Shown piece by piece: positions 1-10,534 of a stretch of DNA of 64,000 nucleotides. Below the pieces are notes generated by a model. The model was not told the origin of the DNA. It did no database searches and saw only the letters and a list, made by a program, of their open reading frames with translations. Within the stretch, counting starts at the first letter, position 1. Every line of letters begins with the position of its first letter. The stretch is from positions 7,936,001 to 8,000,000 of the forward strand of contig CM074759.1 in the NCBI GenBank assembly GCA_037355855.1, given 5' to 3'. Both the position numbers and the translations under genes were made by a program. Source of the stretch: Pseudo-nitzschia pungens (Eukaryota; Bacillariophyta; Bacillariophyceae; Bacillariales; Bacillariaceae).

Positions 1-835
1 GTATTATCTGTCCCCCCCTCTATTATCGACGCGTTGCTGCTTGCTGCTTGCTGTCCCCCCTGTATTTTCGACGAGTTTCTGCTTGCTGTCCCCCCTGTAT
101 TTTCGACGCGTTGCTGCTTGCTGTCCCCCGATACGATCGAAAGACGGCGATAGTTCTTTAAACATATTCTCGTGTATTATCCCCCCTGTATTATCGTTGG
201 GGTTTGACGCGTTGCTGCTGCTTGGTCCTTGCTGTCCCCCCTGTATTATCGACGCGTTTATATTATCGACGCGTTGCTGTTTGTATTATCGACGCGTTGC
301 TGCTGCTTGCTGTCCCCCTGTATTATCGACGCGTTGCTGTTTGTATTATCGACGCGTTGCTGTTTGTATTATTGACGCGTTGCTGCTGCTTGCTGTCCCC
401 CCCTGTATTATCGACGCGTTGCTGCTGCTTGCTGCCCCCCCCTGTATTATCGACGCGTTGCTGCTGCTTGCTGTCCCCCCCTGTATTATCGACGCGTTGC
501 TGCTGCTTGCTGTTTTATCGACGCGTTGCTGCTTGCTGGGGGGTATTATCGACGCGTTGCTGCTGCTTGCTGTCCCCCCCTGTATTATCGACGTGTTGCT
601 GCTGCTTGCTGTCCCCCCCTGTATTATCGACGTGTTGCTGCTGCTTGCTGTCCCCCCCTGTATTATCAACGAGTTGCTGCTGCTTGCTGTTTTATCGACG
701 CGTTGCTGCTTGCTGTCCCCCCCCTGTATTATCGACGCGTTGCTGCTGCTTGCTGTCCCCCCCTGTATTATCGACGCGTCGCTGCTGCTTGCTGTCCCCC
801 CTGTATTATCGACGTGTTGCTGCTTGCTGCTTGGT
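1..835. repeat. GC-rich minisatellite array, left copy
   Basis: The stretch is a tandem array of units of about 39 bp. Each has the order TGTATTATCGACGCGTTG, then one to three GCT/GCTTGCT steps, then TGT and a run of five to eight C. Shorter 21-bp variants lacking the C-run are interspersed (around 260-380). Point variants such as GACGTG for GACGCG define sub-families. The array is interrupted at about 139-180 by a unique stretch that recurs at 3544-3582. All forward frames stay open only because the repeat lacks stop codons, so the Cys/Leu-rich open frames here are not genes. The array touches the window edge, so its full length is unknown. Confidence 0.9.
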
Positions 836-1252
836 GTCATTGTCAGTCCATACTGTGATGGTGTGTGTCGGACCAAAGGGAGGGTGACTTCGGCTTTCGC
901 AGAAGAAATAAAATCCATAAGATCGTTCTTAACATAATAAGTTCGGCAATCAATGTTGGACTTCAAGTGAAATGAAAGTCCTCTACAGACATATCGGTAG
1001 GTGTGAAAGTGGCTTGATTCTTGTTTGTATCCCTTGAAGGATTTTGATTTTCTACTTCTTCCGGAGGCAATGCAGTTGCGACAATGGAATGTCTTGGGTA
1101 TTCTGGGCTCATTGGCAAAGTGCCTTGGGTCGGAGGAAGCTTTCGGCATGGTGGTGTGTGTTTTTGTGATGCGATTCTTAGCTGGGGTACCGGTATGTGA
1201 TGTGACACCACTGAAAAAAAAAGTTCACAAAGGTGCACGACGTAACCCTTTG
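836..1252. other. Spacer between repeats, no gene seen
   Basis: This roughly 400-bp stretch separates the left minisatellite from the duplicated 288-bp segment. It has no counterpart between the same two elements of the second block (after 4280). Short open frames on both strands show no recognisable composition or motif. Confidence 0.5.
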
Positions 1253-1540
1253 GTGTGATTGAAGTAAATTGGATTAAAAATTATTTGTTGTGTTGAGTCA
1301 AGTGTGTCAAATGTGTAAAATGGAATGAAAGTGTGAAGAGGGACTGAATGTCAGGGTCTAGAACAGAACATTTCCGTCGACACGTTGGGGGAGTTGAGAA
1401 AAGGGAGAAATGTGGTTGAGAATAATGGAAAAAAGGTTGTGAAATAAAAAATTGGGGTCGTGTTTTTTTAAGACATGTCGCGATCCGGTCGCGATCGGGT
1501 CGCGATTGGTCGCGATGGGTCGCGAAACAGTTTTCGGACG
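1253..1540. repeat. Duplicated 288-bp segment, copy A
   Basis: This segment aligns over its whole length to 4285-4572 in direct orientation with scattered substitutions. Both copies begin at GTGTGATTGAAGTAAAT and end at TTTTCGGACG. Near its right end lies a cluster of five TCGCGAT/TCGCGAA words (about 1487-1527), a self-complementary TCGCGA core spaced about 10 nt apart. Both copies lie downstream of a minisatellite array, so array and segment were probably duplicated as one block. Confidence 0.85.
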
Positions 1541-1548
1541 AATTTGGG

Positions 1549-2297
1549 TGTCACCACTGAATAATTAATATTTGTTCCACTACTGCGGAATTTACTAGAA
1601 AAAAGTACCAAATCACATATCTGAATGAATGCGGCCAATAGTTGTGTGATTCCAGTGTGAATATTTCTCATCCTGTGCATGGGCAAGACTATTCAAAAAG
1701 AAATATTCAAAAATCACCAATAGTTTGGATGTCACAACTGAATAATTAATATTTGGCCCAGTACCGCAGCATTTACTAGAAAATACTGTAAAATCACATA
1801 TCAGAATGAATCTGGCCAATATTTGTGTGATTCCAGTGTGAATATTTCTCATCCTGTGCATGGGCAAGACTATTCAAACAGAAGTATTCAAAAATCACCA
1901 ATAATTTGGGTGTCACCACAGAATAATTAATATTTGGCCAACTACTGGAGAATTTACTAGAAAAAAGTACCAAATCACATATCAGAATGAATCTGGCCAA
2001 TCTTTGTGTGATTCCAGTGTGAATATTCCTCATCCTGTGCATGGGCAAGACTATTCAAAAAGAAGTATTCAAAAATCACCTATATTTTGAATGTCGCCAC
2101 TGAATAATTGATATTTGGCCCAGTACTGCGGAATTTACTAGAAAAAAGTACCAGCAGATCACATATCTGAATGAATGTGGCCAATCTTTGTGTGATTCCA
2201 GTGTGAATATTTCTCATCCTGTGCATGGGCAAGAGTATTCAAAAAGAAGTATTCAAAAATCACCAATAGTATGGATGTCACCATTGAATAACTGAAT
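1549..2297. repeat. 181-bp tandem satellite, about four copies
   Basis: A 181-bp unit is repeated head to tail. The landmark GCATGGGCAAGA recurs at about 1677, 1858, 2039 and 2222 (spacing 181, 181, 183), and GAATAATTAATATTTG recurs at the same spacing. Copies differ by a few substitutions and one small insertion. On the minus strand each unit carries the same short open frame beginning MPMHRMRNIHTG, which overlaps from copy to copy because 181 is not a multiple of three; this is a by-product of the repeat, not a gene family. The unit is AT-rich, in contrast to the GC-rich minisatellites on both sides. Confidence 0.9.
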
Positions 2298-3084
2298 AGC
2301 TCACTTATTCTGACATGTGGTTCGCAGCAAAAATATTGCTATCGAATCGTGATGTAGCAAAATACATTTCCACCATGGTACCCGAACCAACGACACCGAC
2401 ATCCAGTGGTACCACTGTTACTGTCTACTACTGCTTTAAATGTGTTCTCTCTATGTTATAACGCTACTACCATCTCGGGGAAGGCTCATCCTGCTGTATA
2501 ATATGTACCAACAGTAAGTTACCGTACCTCCACCACTTTGCGCCAAAATCATACGTACAGTATACACAGTACTGGAAACCTACACATCCCCTGCCTATAC
2601 ATACATACGTACTACTAGGTATGTATGCAGACTTGTCATTTTTTCTTTTACTAAGACTGTAGACTTAGTACTGTAATCTACGTACATTGCTGTCATTTTT
2701 TCCAGTCAGCCTGTACAAACAGTACTGTTTCCTACATGTGCATCATCGCAGTGAATTTTGTTGTTTCATTTTCCGCCCCACATCTCCCTCGTGGAGGATG
2801 TGTCATAATTTTCATTTTCGTTTCATTTCATGCATCGGAATATTCTGGCCGGTCCAGTTTAACCTAGCCATCAGGCACCGGGACCATCTCTTTTGAAAAA
2901 GACACACATGCTGTGGGGAGCTTCAGAACGGCCGCTCTTGCTTTCTGCACTGTTGTCTGATTCATATCAGGGAGATAGGGTGTGTTGAAGTCCTGGAACT
3001 ACCTGGCTTACCCAGATATACGACGTACTGATATTGAAAACAACGAAGACGAAAATCACGACCGATCGGTGCGGAGAGTGACGA
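2298..3084. other. AT-rich spacer, no gene seen
   Basis: This intergenic DNA has many short TAC/GTA words and small palindromes but no coding-like composition. The few open frames of 60-120 codons lack recognisable motifs. Confidence 0.5.
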
Positions 3085-3290
3085 CGAGGACGACGAAGGT
3101 ACGATCGCTCCAGAGAGGGCCGACGGGGGTACAATCGCTCCAGAGAGGGATGAGATCGCTACAATCGCTTCTGACAGGGACGACGAGGGTACGATCGCTA
3201 CGATCGCTTCTGACAGGGACGACGAGGGTACGTACGATCGCTCCAGATAGGGCCGACGGCGGTACGATCGCTTCTAACAGGAGTTTGTTG
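3085..3290. repeat. Degenerate GATCGCT tandem repeat
   Basis: Units of roughly 30 bp share a core TACGATCGCT or ACAATCGCT followed by CCAGAGAGGG or TCTGACAGGGACGACG. They are tandem but imperfect, with internal deletions. A forward frame of 119 codons passes through with Arg/Ser-rich content and is explained by the repeat. Confidence 0.75.
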
Positions 3291-3418
3291 TTGTTTTTTC
3301 TTGTTTTTTCGTTGTTGGTTGTTGCAGAAAAGAGCGACTGATCGATCGCAATACCGCTACGATTTTCGGTTGTTGTAAAACGGAGCGACGGATCGATCTA
3401 TTTTCGGTTGTTGCAAAG

Positions 3419-3541
3419 GGGGAACGACCGATACGATTGTTGAAGAGGGGAACGACCGATACGATTGCTGAAGAGGGGAACGATCGATACAATCGCTCAA
3501 GAGGGGAACGACCGATACGATTGCTGAAGAGGGGAACGACA
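3419..3541. repeat. 28-bp tandem repeat, about 4.3 copies
   Basis: The 28-bp unit reads GGGGAACGACCGATACGATT followed by GCTGAAGA and is repeated almost perfectly four times, then ends in a partial copy. The third copy carries several transitions. It abuts the second minisatellite array. Confidence 0.9.
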
Positions 3542-3581
3542 AGGAAAGACGGCGATAGTTCTTTAACAATATTCTCATGTA

Positions 3582-3955
3582 TTATCAACGCGTTTGTATT
3601 ATCGACGCGTTGCTGCTTGCTGTCCCCCCTGTATTATCGACGCGTTGCTTCTGCTTGCTGTTCCCCCCCCTGTATTATCGACGCGTTGCTGCTGCTTGCT
3701 GTCCTCCCCCCCTGTATTATCGACACGTTTTTATTATCGACGCGTTGCTGCTGCTTGCTGTCCCCCCTGTATTATCGACGCGTTGCTGTTTGTATTATCG
3801 ACGCGTTGCTGTTTGTATTATCGACGCGTTGCTGCTGCTTGCTGTCCCCCCCCTGTATTATCGACGCGTTGCTGCTGCTTGCTGTCCCCCCTGTATTATT
3901 GACGCGTTTGTATTATCGACGCGTTGCTGCTGCTCCTCGCTGTCCACCCTGTGTT
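3582..3955. repeat. GC-rich minisatellite array, second copy part 1
   Basis: These are the same units as at 1-835 (TGTATTATCGACGCGTTG, then GCTGCTTGCTGT and a C-run), introduced by the same unique stretch AAAGACGGCGATAGTTCTTT found at 140-159. The array ends in a spacer with T-runs at 3956-4039 before a further short array. Confidence 0.9.
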
Positions 3956-4039
3956 AGATTTTTTTTTTCTACATAAATCCTTGTACAATTTGTACTGGAA
4001 AATCGATTTTTTTTTGATTGGCTCATTCACTCAGCACCT

Positions 4040-4280
4040 CTATCTGCTTGCTGTCCCCCATGTATTACCGACACGTCGCTGCTTGCTGCTGCTTGCTGTC
4101 CCCCCTGCTGTATTATCGACGCGTTGGTTGCTGCATGCTGTCCCCCCTGCTGTATTATCGACGCGTTGCTGCTGCTTGCTGTCCCCCCCTGTATTATCGA
4201 CACGTTTGTATTATCGACGCGTTGCTGCTGCTTGCTGTCCCCCCTGTATTATGGACGCCTTGGTTGCTGCATGCTGTGAC
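4040..4280. repeat. GC-rich minisatellite array, second copy part 2
   Basis: This continues the same minisatellite with more diverged units, such as GACACGTCGC and TTGGTTGCTGCATGCTG. It ends directly at copy B of the 288-bp segment. Confidence 0.85.
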
Positions 4281-4284
4281 TTTT

Positions 4285-4572
4285 GTGTGATTGAAGTAAA
4301 TCTGATTAAAAATTATCTGTTATGTTGAGTCAAATGTGTCAAATGTGTAAAATGGAATGAAAGGGTGACAAGGGACTGAATATCAGGGTCTAGATCAGAA
4401 CATTTTCCTGGGAACGTTGCGGGGGTGGAGAAAAAGGAGAAACAAGGTTGAGAATAATGGAAAAAAGGTTGTGAAATAAAAAATTGGGGTCGCATTTTTC
4501 TGAGACAAGTCGCGATTGGGTCGCGATCCGGTCGCGATTGGTCGCGATGGGTCGCGAACCAGTTTTCGGACG
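4285..4572. repeat. Duplicated 288-bp segment, copy B
   Basis: This is the direct-orientation partner of 1253-1540, of equal length. It carries the same TCGCGAT cluster at about 4509-4556, in a slightly different order. Similarity stops after TTTTCGGACG, where copy A leads into the satellite and copy B into unrelated DNA. Confidence 0.85.
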
Positions 4573-5132
4573 TAATGATACTAGCAAGGGTCCACCTCCA
4601 CCAGTCCAGCAGGTTGCTTCTGCTGAACAACAGCATGAGACAAATCTTGCCACACTTCTTGAGGAAGCAAAGAAGCGACAAGCACTCCGGGAGGCAAGAC
4701 GATACAACAATTCTAAACAAAATACTACTACTCCTCATGACAAAGATGCCGTTAAATGTACGTTACGTACCGGTACCCTTGATGGTTGGGTTGACAACAA
4801 GAATACGGTACGGAAGTTAGTAGAATGGATATTATCATCATCTGTGAGATGTACTACCGGTACAATGAGTAAACCTAGTAAGATACCAGTACTACTACGT
4901 GCTGGTGAGGATATGCCTTCTTGTTTGACTCCTTCGACAAAAAGCGTCTTCAAATCATACGTACGGTAGTTTCAGCAGTAAGTGGTTAACCAGTTAGGTA
5001 AGACCTTACCGGTAAGTTACAGGTAAAGATAGTCGAATTCAAACCGCGAACAACTCTCGTCAAATGAGTGAGTCGTCGATTGAAGATTCAAGAATCATCA
5101 TTTTAAAGTACTACTGTACTACTACATACTAC
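4573..5132. other. Spacer with an uncertain open frame
   Basis: A forward frame from copy B of the repeat to 4969 stays open and becomes somewhat protein-like after 4573 (Pro run, then an E/K/A/R-rich helical stretch around residues 45-70, then a basic tail). It has no own start and no recognised domain. A decayed gene fragment is possible. Confidence 0.3.
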
Positions 5133-5134
5133 TA

Positions 5135-5668
5135 ATTCTTATCAGCTGTCCCCTCCACGACTTTAATGTCGTTTACTCGTGAGTTTCGGGCATTTTGACC
5201 TTCGTCTGGTAGTAGATTTTTCTACATGGCTCTACAGAGCAGCTCCTAGGCAACTCCTTGAGAAATCTCTCCACCACCAGTACTCCTAGTAGTAGTAGTA
5301 ATTCTACATGATATTGTTCAAAATTATATTTTGGCTCCTAGTACTCAACCAATCTTGACTTGATAACACCAGATAAACCAACTCTGGGCACAAGGGTTGG
5401 ATGGACATAGGTGGGATGGCTTCAAGAAGTCTATTGCAACTGCTGCTTCCAATTCAATCACCATGGTCAGGAGGAGTTGAAGCCTAATTTGTACATGAAT
5501 TTGTGTAGAAAATTAGTAAGGTTACCAGAGTTTCTTTCTGGGAAATGACTAAGTCGTGCAGCAGTAGACTCCAGTAGAAAAATGTACCACCAGGTGAAGG
5601 TCAAAATGCGCTAAACTTGCAAGGGAACGACATTAAAAAAAGTCGTGGAGGGGACAGCTGATAAGAAT
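5135..5668. mobile_element. MITE-like element with long TIRs and TA target duplication
   Basis: The element starts ATTCTTATCAGCTGTCCCCT and ends with the reverse complement, followed by more than 80 bp of imperfect inverted similarity (AATGTCGTT, CATTTTGACCTTC and TTTTTCTAC are shared). It is flanked by TA on both sides (5133-5134 and 5669-5670), as expected for insertion at TA by Tc1/mariner-type transposases. At 534 bp with no open frame of useful length it is non-autonomous. The outermost 24 bp are identical, suggesting fairly recent movement. Confidence 0.8.
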
Positions 5669-5670
5669 TA

Positions 5671-6309
5671 CGTAACCTTACCGGTAGTAATATTATTTTT
5701 TCTTCATTCATTCCACGTCGAAGAGGATGTTCCTTCCTTGGTTTTTTGTTGCAGTCGTGATTAAGATTACCGTACAAAGATTACTTCGTACGTTATACTT
5801 TATTTATTTTTTAGTACCGTGCAAGGAATGAATCAATCGTCCGTCCTTCGTTTCGCGAGGCAGGTAGGTTGTCGTGTGTGTCGTCATTCGGTTGAAGTCA
5901 ATCATGCCTTGTTCTTCGGCAACCGCACTCGATGATGCCCCTCTCTCAAACACCCACTGCAATTGTTTGGTGCGGTAAGGTTATGGTACGGTATGGTATG
6001 GTACATGTTCTACGAGGTATGGGCACTTTTTCTTGTTGCATTCTAGATTTCCACATCTGCAATTCCTGACGAAGGCCGGTAGAGTTAATCTTTTACTTCG
6101 TACTTCGTACTTATTAACTTGTTCCATTCCATGGGTCAAAGGCGTGTTCGCTGAGTCTCTCGTGTTCCGCGAACGAAACCATCGGCATCCGGAAAGACGA
6201 AACAACAACAACAACAACAACAACAACCGCATCCTCCCGCCCGTTAGCAGCTAAACTTCGCTAAGGTACCCGCGCTTGCCCCCGGCAGCAAGCAATAGAT
6301 CCGCGGACC
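5671..6309. other. Upstream region of the next gene
   Basis: This spacer contains TACGGTATGGTATGG-type repeats (about 5974-6004) and an (AAC) run at about 6198-6227. No gene is seen; it probably holds the promoter and 5' UTR of the gene at 6310. Confidence 0.4.
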
Positions 6310-7422
6310 ATGATAACCTTACCGGGAGACAGCCAACAACACCGGGGTCGGGTGACGAGGAGGAAAGAACACCGCCGAGCACCCGCGCCCGCGGTCCGCG
6401 ACGCGGTTTTGTCTTTGTCCGCCGAGGAACGAACGACGATCCGCGCTCGGACGAAAGCGAAACGCGGATCCGATTCCCGCTTTGGGAGCACGACGACGCC
6501 GGCATCGTCGGGCCATCGTTCGCTTCGCCGGGCCATTGTTGCGTTTCTGTCCCTGGCGGCGTGGTCCAACCGCTGTTGCTGTTATTATTATTGTTGTTAT
6601 TATTGCGTTGCCGTGGAAGCCTTTGTCGTGTCTCCCATCATCCCCGTGACGACGCAAACCACCACCACCACAACCGCAACCACCGCAACCAAACCACCAA
6701 CGTCTCTCATCCGCAGCAAAACAGATTTCTCTCGTCGGCATCGGCGTCGACGGCACCGGACAACAATACCCACGACGCTCCAACAATCCTCGCAATTCCA
6801 ATCTTCCTCGTCGTCGTCATCATCCTCATCAACAACAACATCATCATCAACAACATCATCATCATCATCATCATCCTCGTCATCATTCAATCCACCGCAG
6901 GGTCCATCGTCACCGCTGCAGCCTCCGCGACCAACGGGACAGGCCCTCTCTCCCTCCGCCGCCCAGCTCGCCTTTGCGCACTCGTTTCGCAACAACATCC
7001 TGAACAACCGCAAGCAGCGGAACCGCCACCATCGGCAGCGATTCGTCACGGGCCAGTACCCGGTGATCGTGACGGTGGAGGAAAACCCCACACGCCGGTG
7101 GCTCAACCTCGGGCGAGGGGTCGGCGGCGGCAGCGGAGACCGGCAAATCTCCACGGCGGTGGTCCTGGTCAACGGGACGAACATCGACCGGAGCCTCGCT
7201 TCGTACGATCGGTTCCAGTGGCTGGACGACGTCGAGCGGCAGGAGCTCCACGATCGGTACGCCAGTGTCAGCGTGGAGCTGCTGGCGGAGATCTCGATCG
7301 ACAGGCCGGGGTACCTGCAGATACTGCCGAGCGACGGCGCCGGATCGTCGGCGGCTCTCCGGAGGAAAAACCAGCGGGAGCAGAGGGAAGGAAACGCCGC
7401 GCCGCTCTGGAATCGGTGGCTG

Positions 7423-7457
<35 letters not shown>

Positions 7458-9366
7458 CGAAAACGATGCGACGTCGATCCGGGACGAACCCGAACCCATT
7501 TGCGACCGGCTCTGGTCGACGGGCTTTTCGCTCACCAGTCCGAGGGGCTTCATACGGAGCGTGGACATTTGCAACGGCCACATCGACGAGATCAATCCGA
7601 GGTCGGAATCGATGATCACCTGGCCGAACGAGATCACAAAGGTCCCCGCGAATCTCATTCGACGCAACGAGCAACAGCAACAGCAGCAACAGCAACAACA
7701 GCAACAACAACAACAAGGGCAAACGCCCGCGCACACGAATGCGAATGCGACGAATGCGAATGCGACGAATGCGAATGCGCAACAACGCTCGTCGCCGACG
7801 AATGCGTTCGCGGAAAATCTCTGCCGGGACGCCCTGCTGGTGGCCGACGGATTCCTGGTCCCCGGAAAGGATCGGGGGGGCATCTACCTCGTGCAGAATC
7901 CGGCGCACGAGGAATCCGAGTGGAGCATCCCCCTGACGGATCCCTTTTCGACCGATCGGTGGTTCTACCACAAATCGATCTGGATCGATCTGACGGGCGA
8001 CGGGCGGCAGTCGATCCTGACCGCGCGGGCGAAACTGAGAAAGGTCGCGACCACGGCGGCGGCGACGACGATGACGACGACGAGCAGCGGCAGCAGCAGC
8101 AACAACAACAGCAACAAAAACAGCAACAACAAAAACAAGAACAGCAACAGCAACATCTACCTCGACGTCATGCAGGACCCGCCCGACGTCGAAGAGAACC
8201 GCCCCAAGAACGGCCAGCTCATCTGGCTGGAAATGCCCAAGCCCCACCGCTACGACGCCGAAACGGGAACCCCGCTGGAAAAAGACGGGACCGCCTTCGA
8301 TCCCTTCGACGCCCGCCACCTGCCCTGGAAGGAACGCGTCCTGGCCACCGGACCGGACGTGGCCTTTGCGGTGGCGGACATGGATCCGACCGACGACACG
8401 ATCGAGGTCCTGGCGAGCCAGTTCTTCGACGAGAAGGTCACCCTCCACTCGATCCGCACCGGACCGAATCCGAGGGTGACCTTTTCGAGGGTCATCGACG
8501 ACGGCCCGGGGGCCGCCTTTGGCGGCATCCTGGTCGATCTGGAGGAGGGAGCGGAGAAAGACGCTCCCGATCGGATGGAAACCGCCCCCCGCGTGATCAA
8601 CTCGGGGAGCACGATGAACGCCCTCGGCAGGAGCGGTGACGCCTTTTCCCACTTTCTCGTCACGAGCCACGAGTTCAATTCCAACGCCGTCGTCGAGAGC
8701 GGCGGCGGCGGCGCCAATGGCGGTGGAACTGCGGGTGGCAGCGAGGTTCCCCACATTGCCAACAACATGATGATGACCGAGTTCAGGCCGCCCAAGAACG
8801 GCAAGAAACAGCCCCCCCCGGCCCGGATCCGGGGCGGCTCCCTCCTGGCCTACAAGGTGCCGAGGGTTCCGAACCGCCGAGACGCCTGGAAGACCGAGCC
8901 CTGGATCCGGACGACGATCGCCTCCGGCTTTCGGGTCAAGCAACAGATCTGGAACGTGATCAACCCCGGCGCCCCCGGCTTTGCATACGCCTTTCACGCC
9001 CACAAGGACGACGAGGCCCGGGGCAAGCGGCCCATGATTGCGGTGGCGGGGGATTGCGCCGAGTCGGCGTACATTTTCCGGCCGCAGCGGTCCGGTGCGG
9101 AAGCGGAAGCGGCGTTGACAAACGCGGCGACGCCGACGGCGACGGCGACCGATCCCCTGGCCGAGTACAAGCTCGTGTGCGAAATCAAGTGCGGCGCAAC
9201 GGTGGGCAGCATCGCGGTCGGATACGAGGACCTGTGCTCGGAAGAACAGGAATCGGGGTACGCCAAGATATACGTGCCCTGCTTCGAAAAGGACAAGATT
9301 CTGGTGTTTGCGCTGGGAAGCGGGGAGGAGGACGTGCCGATGGACGCGGACGATGGCGGATGGTAA
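6310..9366 (+). CDS. VCBS/FG-GAP-like beta-propeller protein with low-complexity inserts
   Basis: A single uninterrupted frame gives 1018 aa. Residues 1-70 are basic; 71-108 hold a hydrophobic, Cys/Tyr-rich stretch ending VEAFVVSP, which could be a membrane anchor or a degenerate plastid-type signal. A Thr/Ser-rich linker follows. The core has propeller-like blades: WIDLTGDGRQSILTARA near residue 560 and VADMDPTDDTIEVLASQFF near 690, matching the D-x-D/N-G-D...I..A pattern of VCBS/FG-GAP repeats. The core is interrupted by poly-N (about 375), poly-Q (about 455), an NA repeat and an SN run. Family membership is inferred from these motifs; substrate and function are unknown. The first ATG is used, but a downstream start cannot be excluded. 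Antisense frames as long as 869 codons are shadows of its GC-rich third positions. Confidence 0.75.
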
Positions 9367-10030
9367 TAATGCCCGGGTATATAGGACATTCGGGGGTGGG
9401 TAGCACGGGGCGCTGGCGCTCCGCGATGCAGCAGGCATCCATCCCGGTACTGTAACATAGCTAACGAGGATAACAACAAAAACAATAATAGCAGAGGGAT
9501 GAACTACACGTACGTGCAATTCGGAATGAAAATGGCTCGCTAGATAGGCAAACCCACCCTAAAGCTACCATCACTAGCTGTGACATCAAAATTCACGGTG
9601 CAACTACAAGGACAGCACGGATCCAAATTCCGAAGTACCGTACGTGTACGGTTCTGTAGAGTTTTAGAAAATAAGCATCGAGTACGATACAATACACAAA
9701 AATAGAACCAGTATTTTTTTTTTTTAATTTATTCGTTCCTAATTTATCACACACAAAACTCAAGCAATTCGGTCTCCCAAACAAGTAGCCATGTTCATTG
9801 CTGGTGCACCACCAAAACAAGGTGCAAACAAATCATTTCGACGAAAGCTCCTCGCGATCGCGCCGTGTTCTTGGATAGTCGGAACGATCCATCCGATCTG
9901 GTTGAGTGGGCCGTAATCGGACGATGACTAGTGCTCGCCAAGATGACCGAGCTACCCAGCTGGTTGTTGCTGTGCGTATCCATTCTGCTTGTCGTTAATG
10001 TACCAATTGTAATAATCGTCATCGTCAGAA
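9367..10030. other. Convergent intergenic region
   Basis: This lies between two genes that point towards each other, so it holds both 3' ends. A T-run near 9714 is the only simple feature; no gene is seen. Confidence 0.4.
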
Positions 10031-10534
10031 CTAATACCAATCGGACCAATCGATACCGACAATCGCGCAGATGACAATAATCACCAGAGAACACGTTGCT
10101 CCGATACAGATACAGCAACAGGGTGGAGTCTTGCGGCGTTTGTTGTTGCTGCTGCTGCTGCTGCTGCCGCTGCTGTTGTTGTTGTTTTGATGGGCTGTTG
10201 CCTGCTGGGTCGCGACCGAACCGGGAGTTTGTGGCGGTTGGGTAGGTGGGGCTCCCGTAGGCCACGCAACGGGAACCCTCTCCTCGGGGTCCGCTGGAGT
10301 TATCGCTTTGTGCTCGCGTTCGCGGTCGCGTTCGCGTTTGTGGTCGCATTCGTGTACGACTTCAACGGCTGTAGCATGGGCATAGGGGATATCGACGTTG
10401 CTCCCGCCAAAAACGTAGGGTGCTGCGACGGGCTCGACGCTGTAAAGGTCGCCTTCTAACGGCGCGGTTGGGCTCGGTGCGGTTGCGCTCGGCGCGGTCG
10501 AATATTGCGTGTCGGTGCGAATGTCTTGTTTCAT
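10031..10534 (-). CDS. Small protein with Cys-rich C-terminal membrane anchor
   Basis: The 167-aa open frame is Pro/Thr/Ala-rich in its first third and contains a charged HKRERDREREHK stretch and an N/S-rich linker. It ends in a basic KRRK motif, a Cys cluster (CCCICIGATC) and a single hydrophobic helix close to the C terminus. This order suggests a tail-anchored or palmitoylated membrane protein with its bulk in the cytosol. I do not recognise a family. The start is the first ATG of the frame; the opposite-strand frames here show no comparable structure. Confidence 0.6.
   Translation of the reverse strand: MKQDIRTDTQYSTAPSATAPSPTAPLEGDLYSVEPVAAPYVFGGSNVDIPYAHATAVEVVHECDHKRERDREREHKAITPADPEERVPVAWPTGAPPTQPPQTPGSVATQQATAHQNNNNSSGSSSSSSNNKRRKTPPCCCICIGATCSLVIIVICAIVGIDWSDWY

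Noticed and set aside
41..937. Long forward and reverse frames over the minisatellite (Cys/Leu- or Ser/Ala-rich)
   Set aside because: All are translations of the tandem unit, which has no stop codons; no unique coding sequence.
4484..4969. 161-codon forward frame with a helical E/K/R-rich part
   Set aside because: Begins inside the duplicated repeat and has no start of its own or recognised family; noted only as a possible fragment.
6910..9519. Minus-strand open frame of 869 codons
   Set aside because: It lies opposite the VCBS-like gene, is Arg/Val/Leu-rich without domains, and results from GC-rich third codon positions of the real gene.
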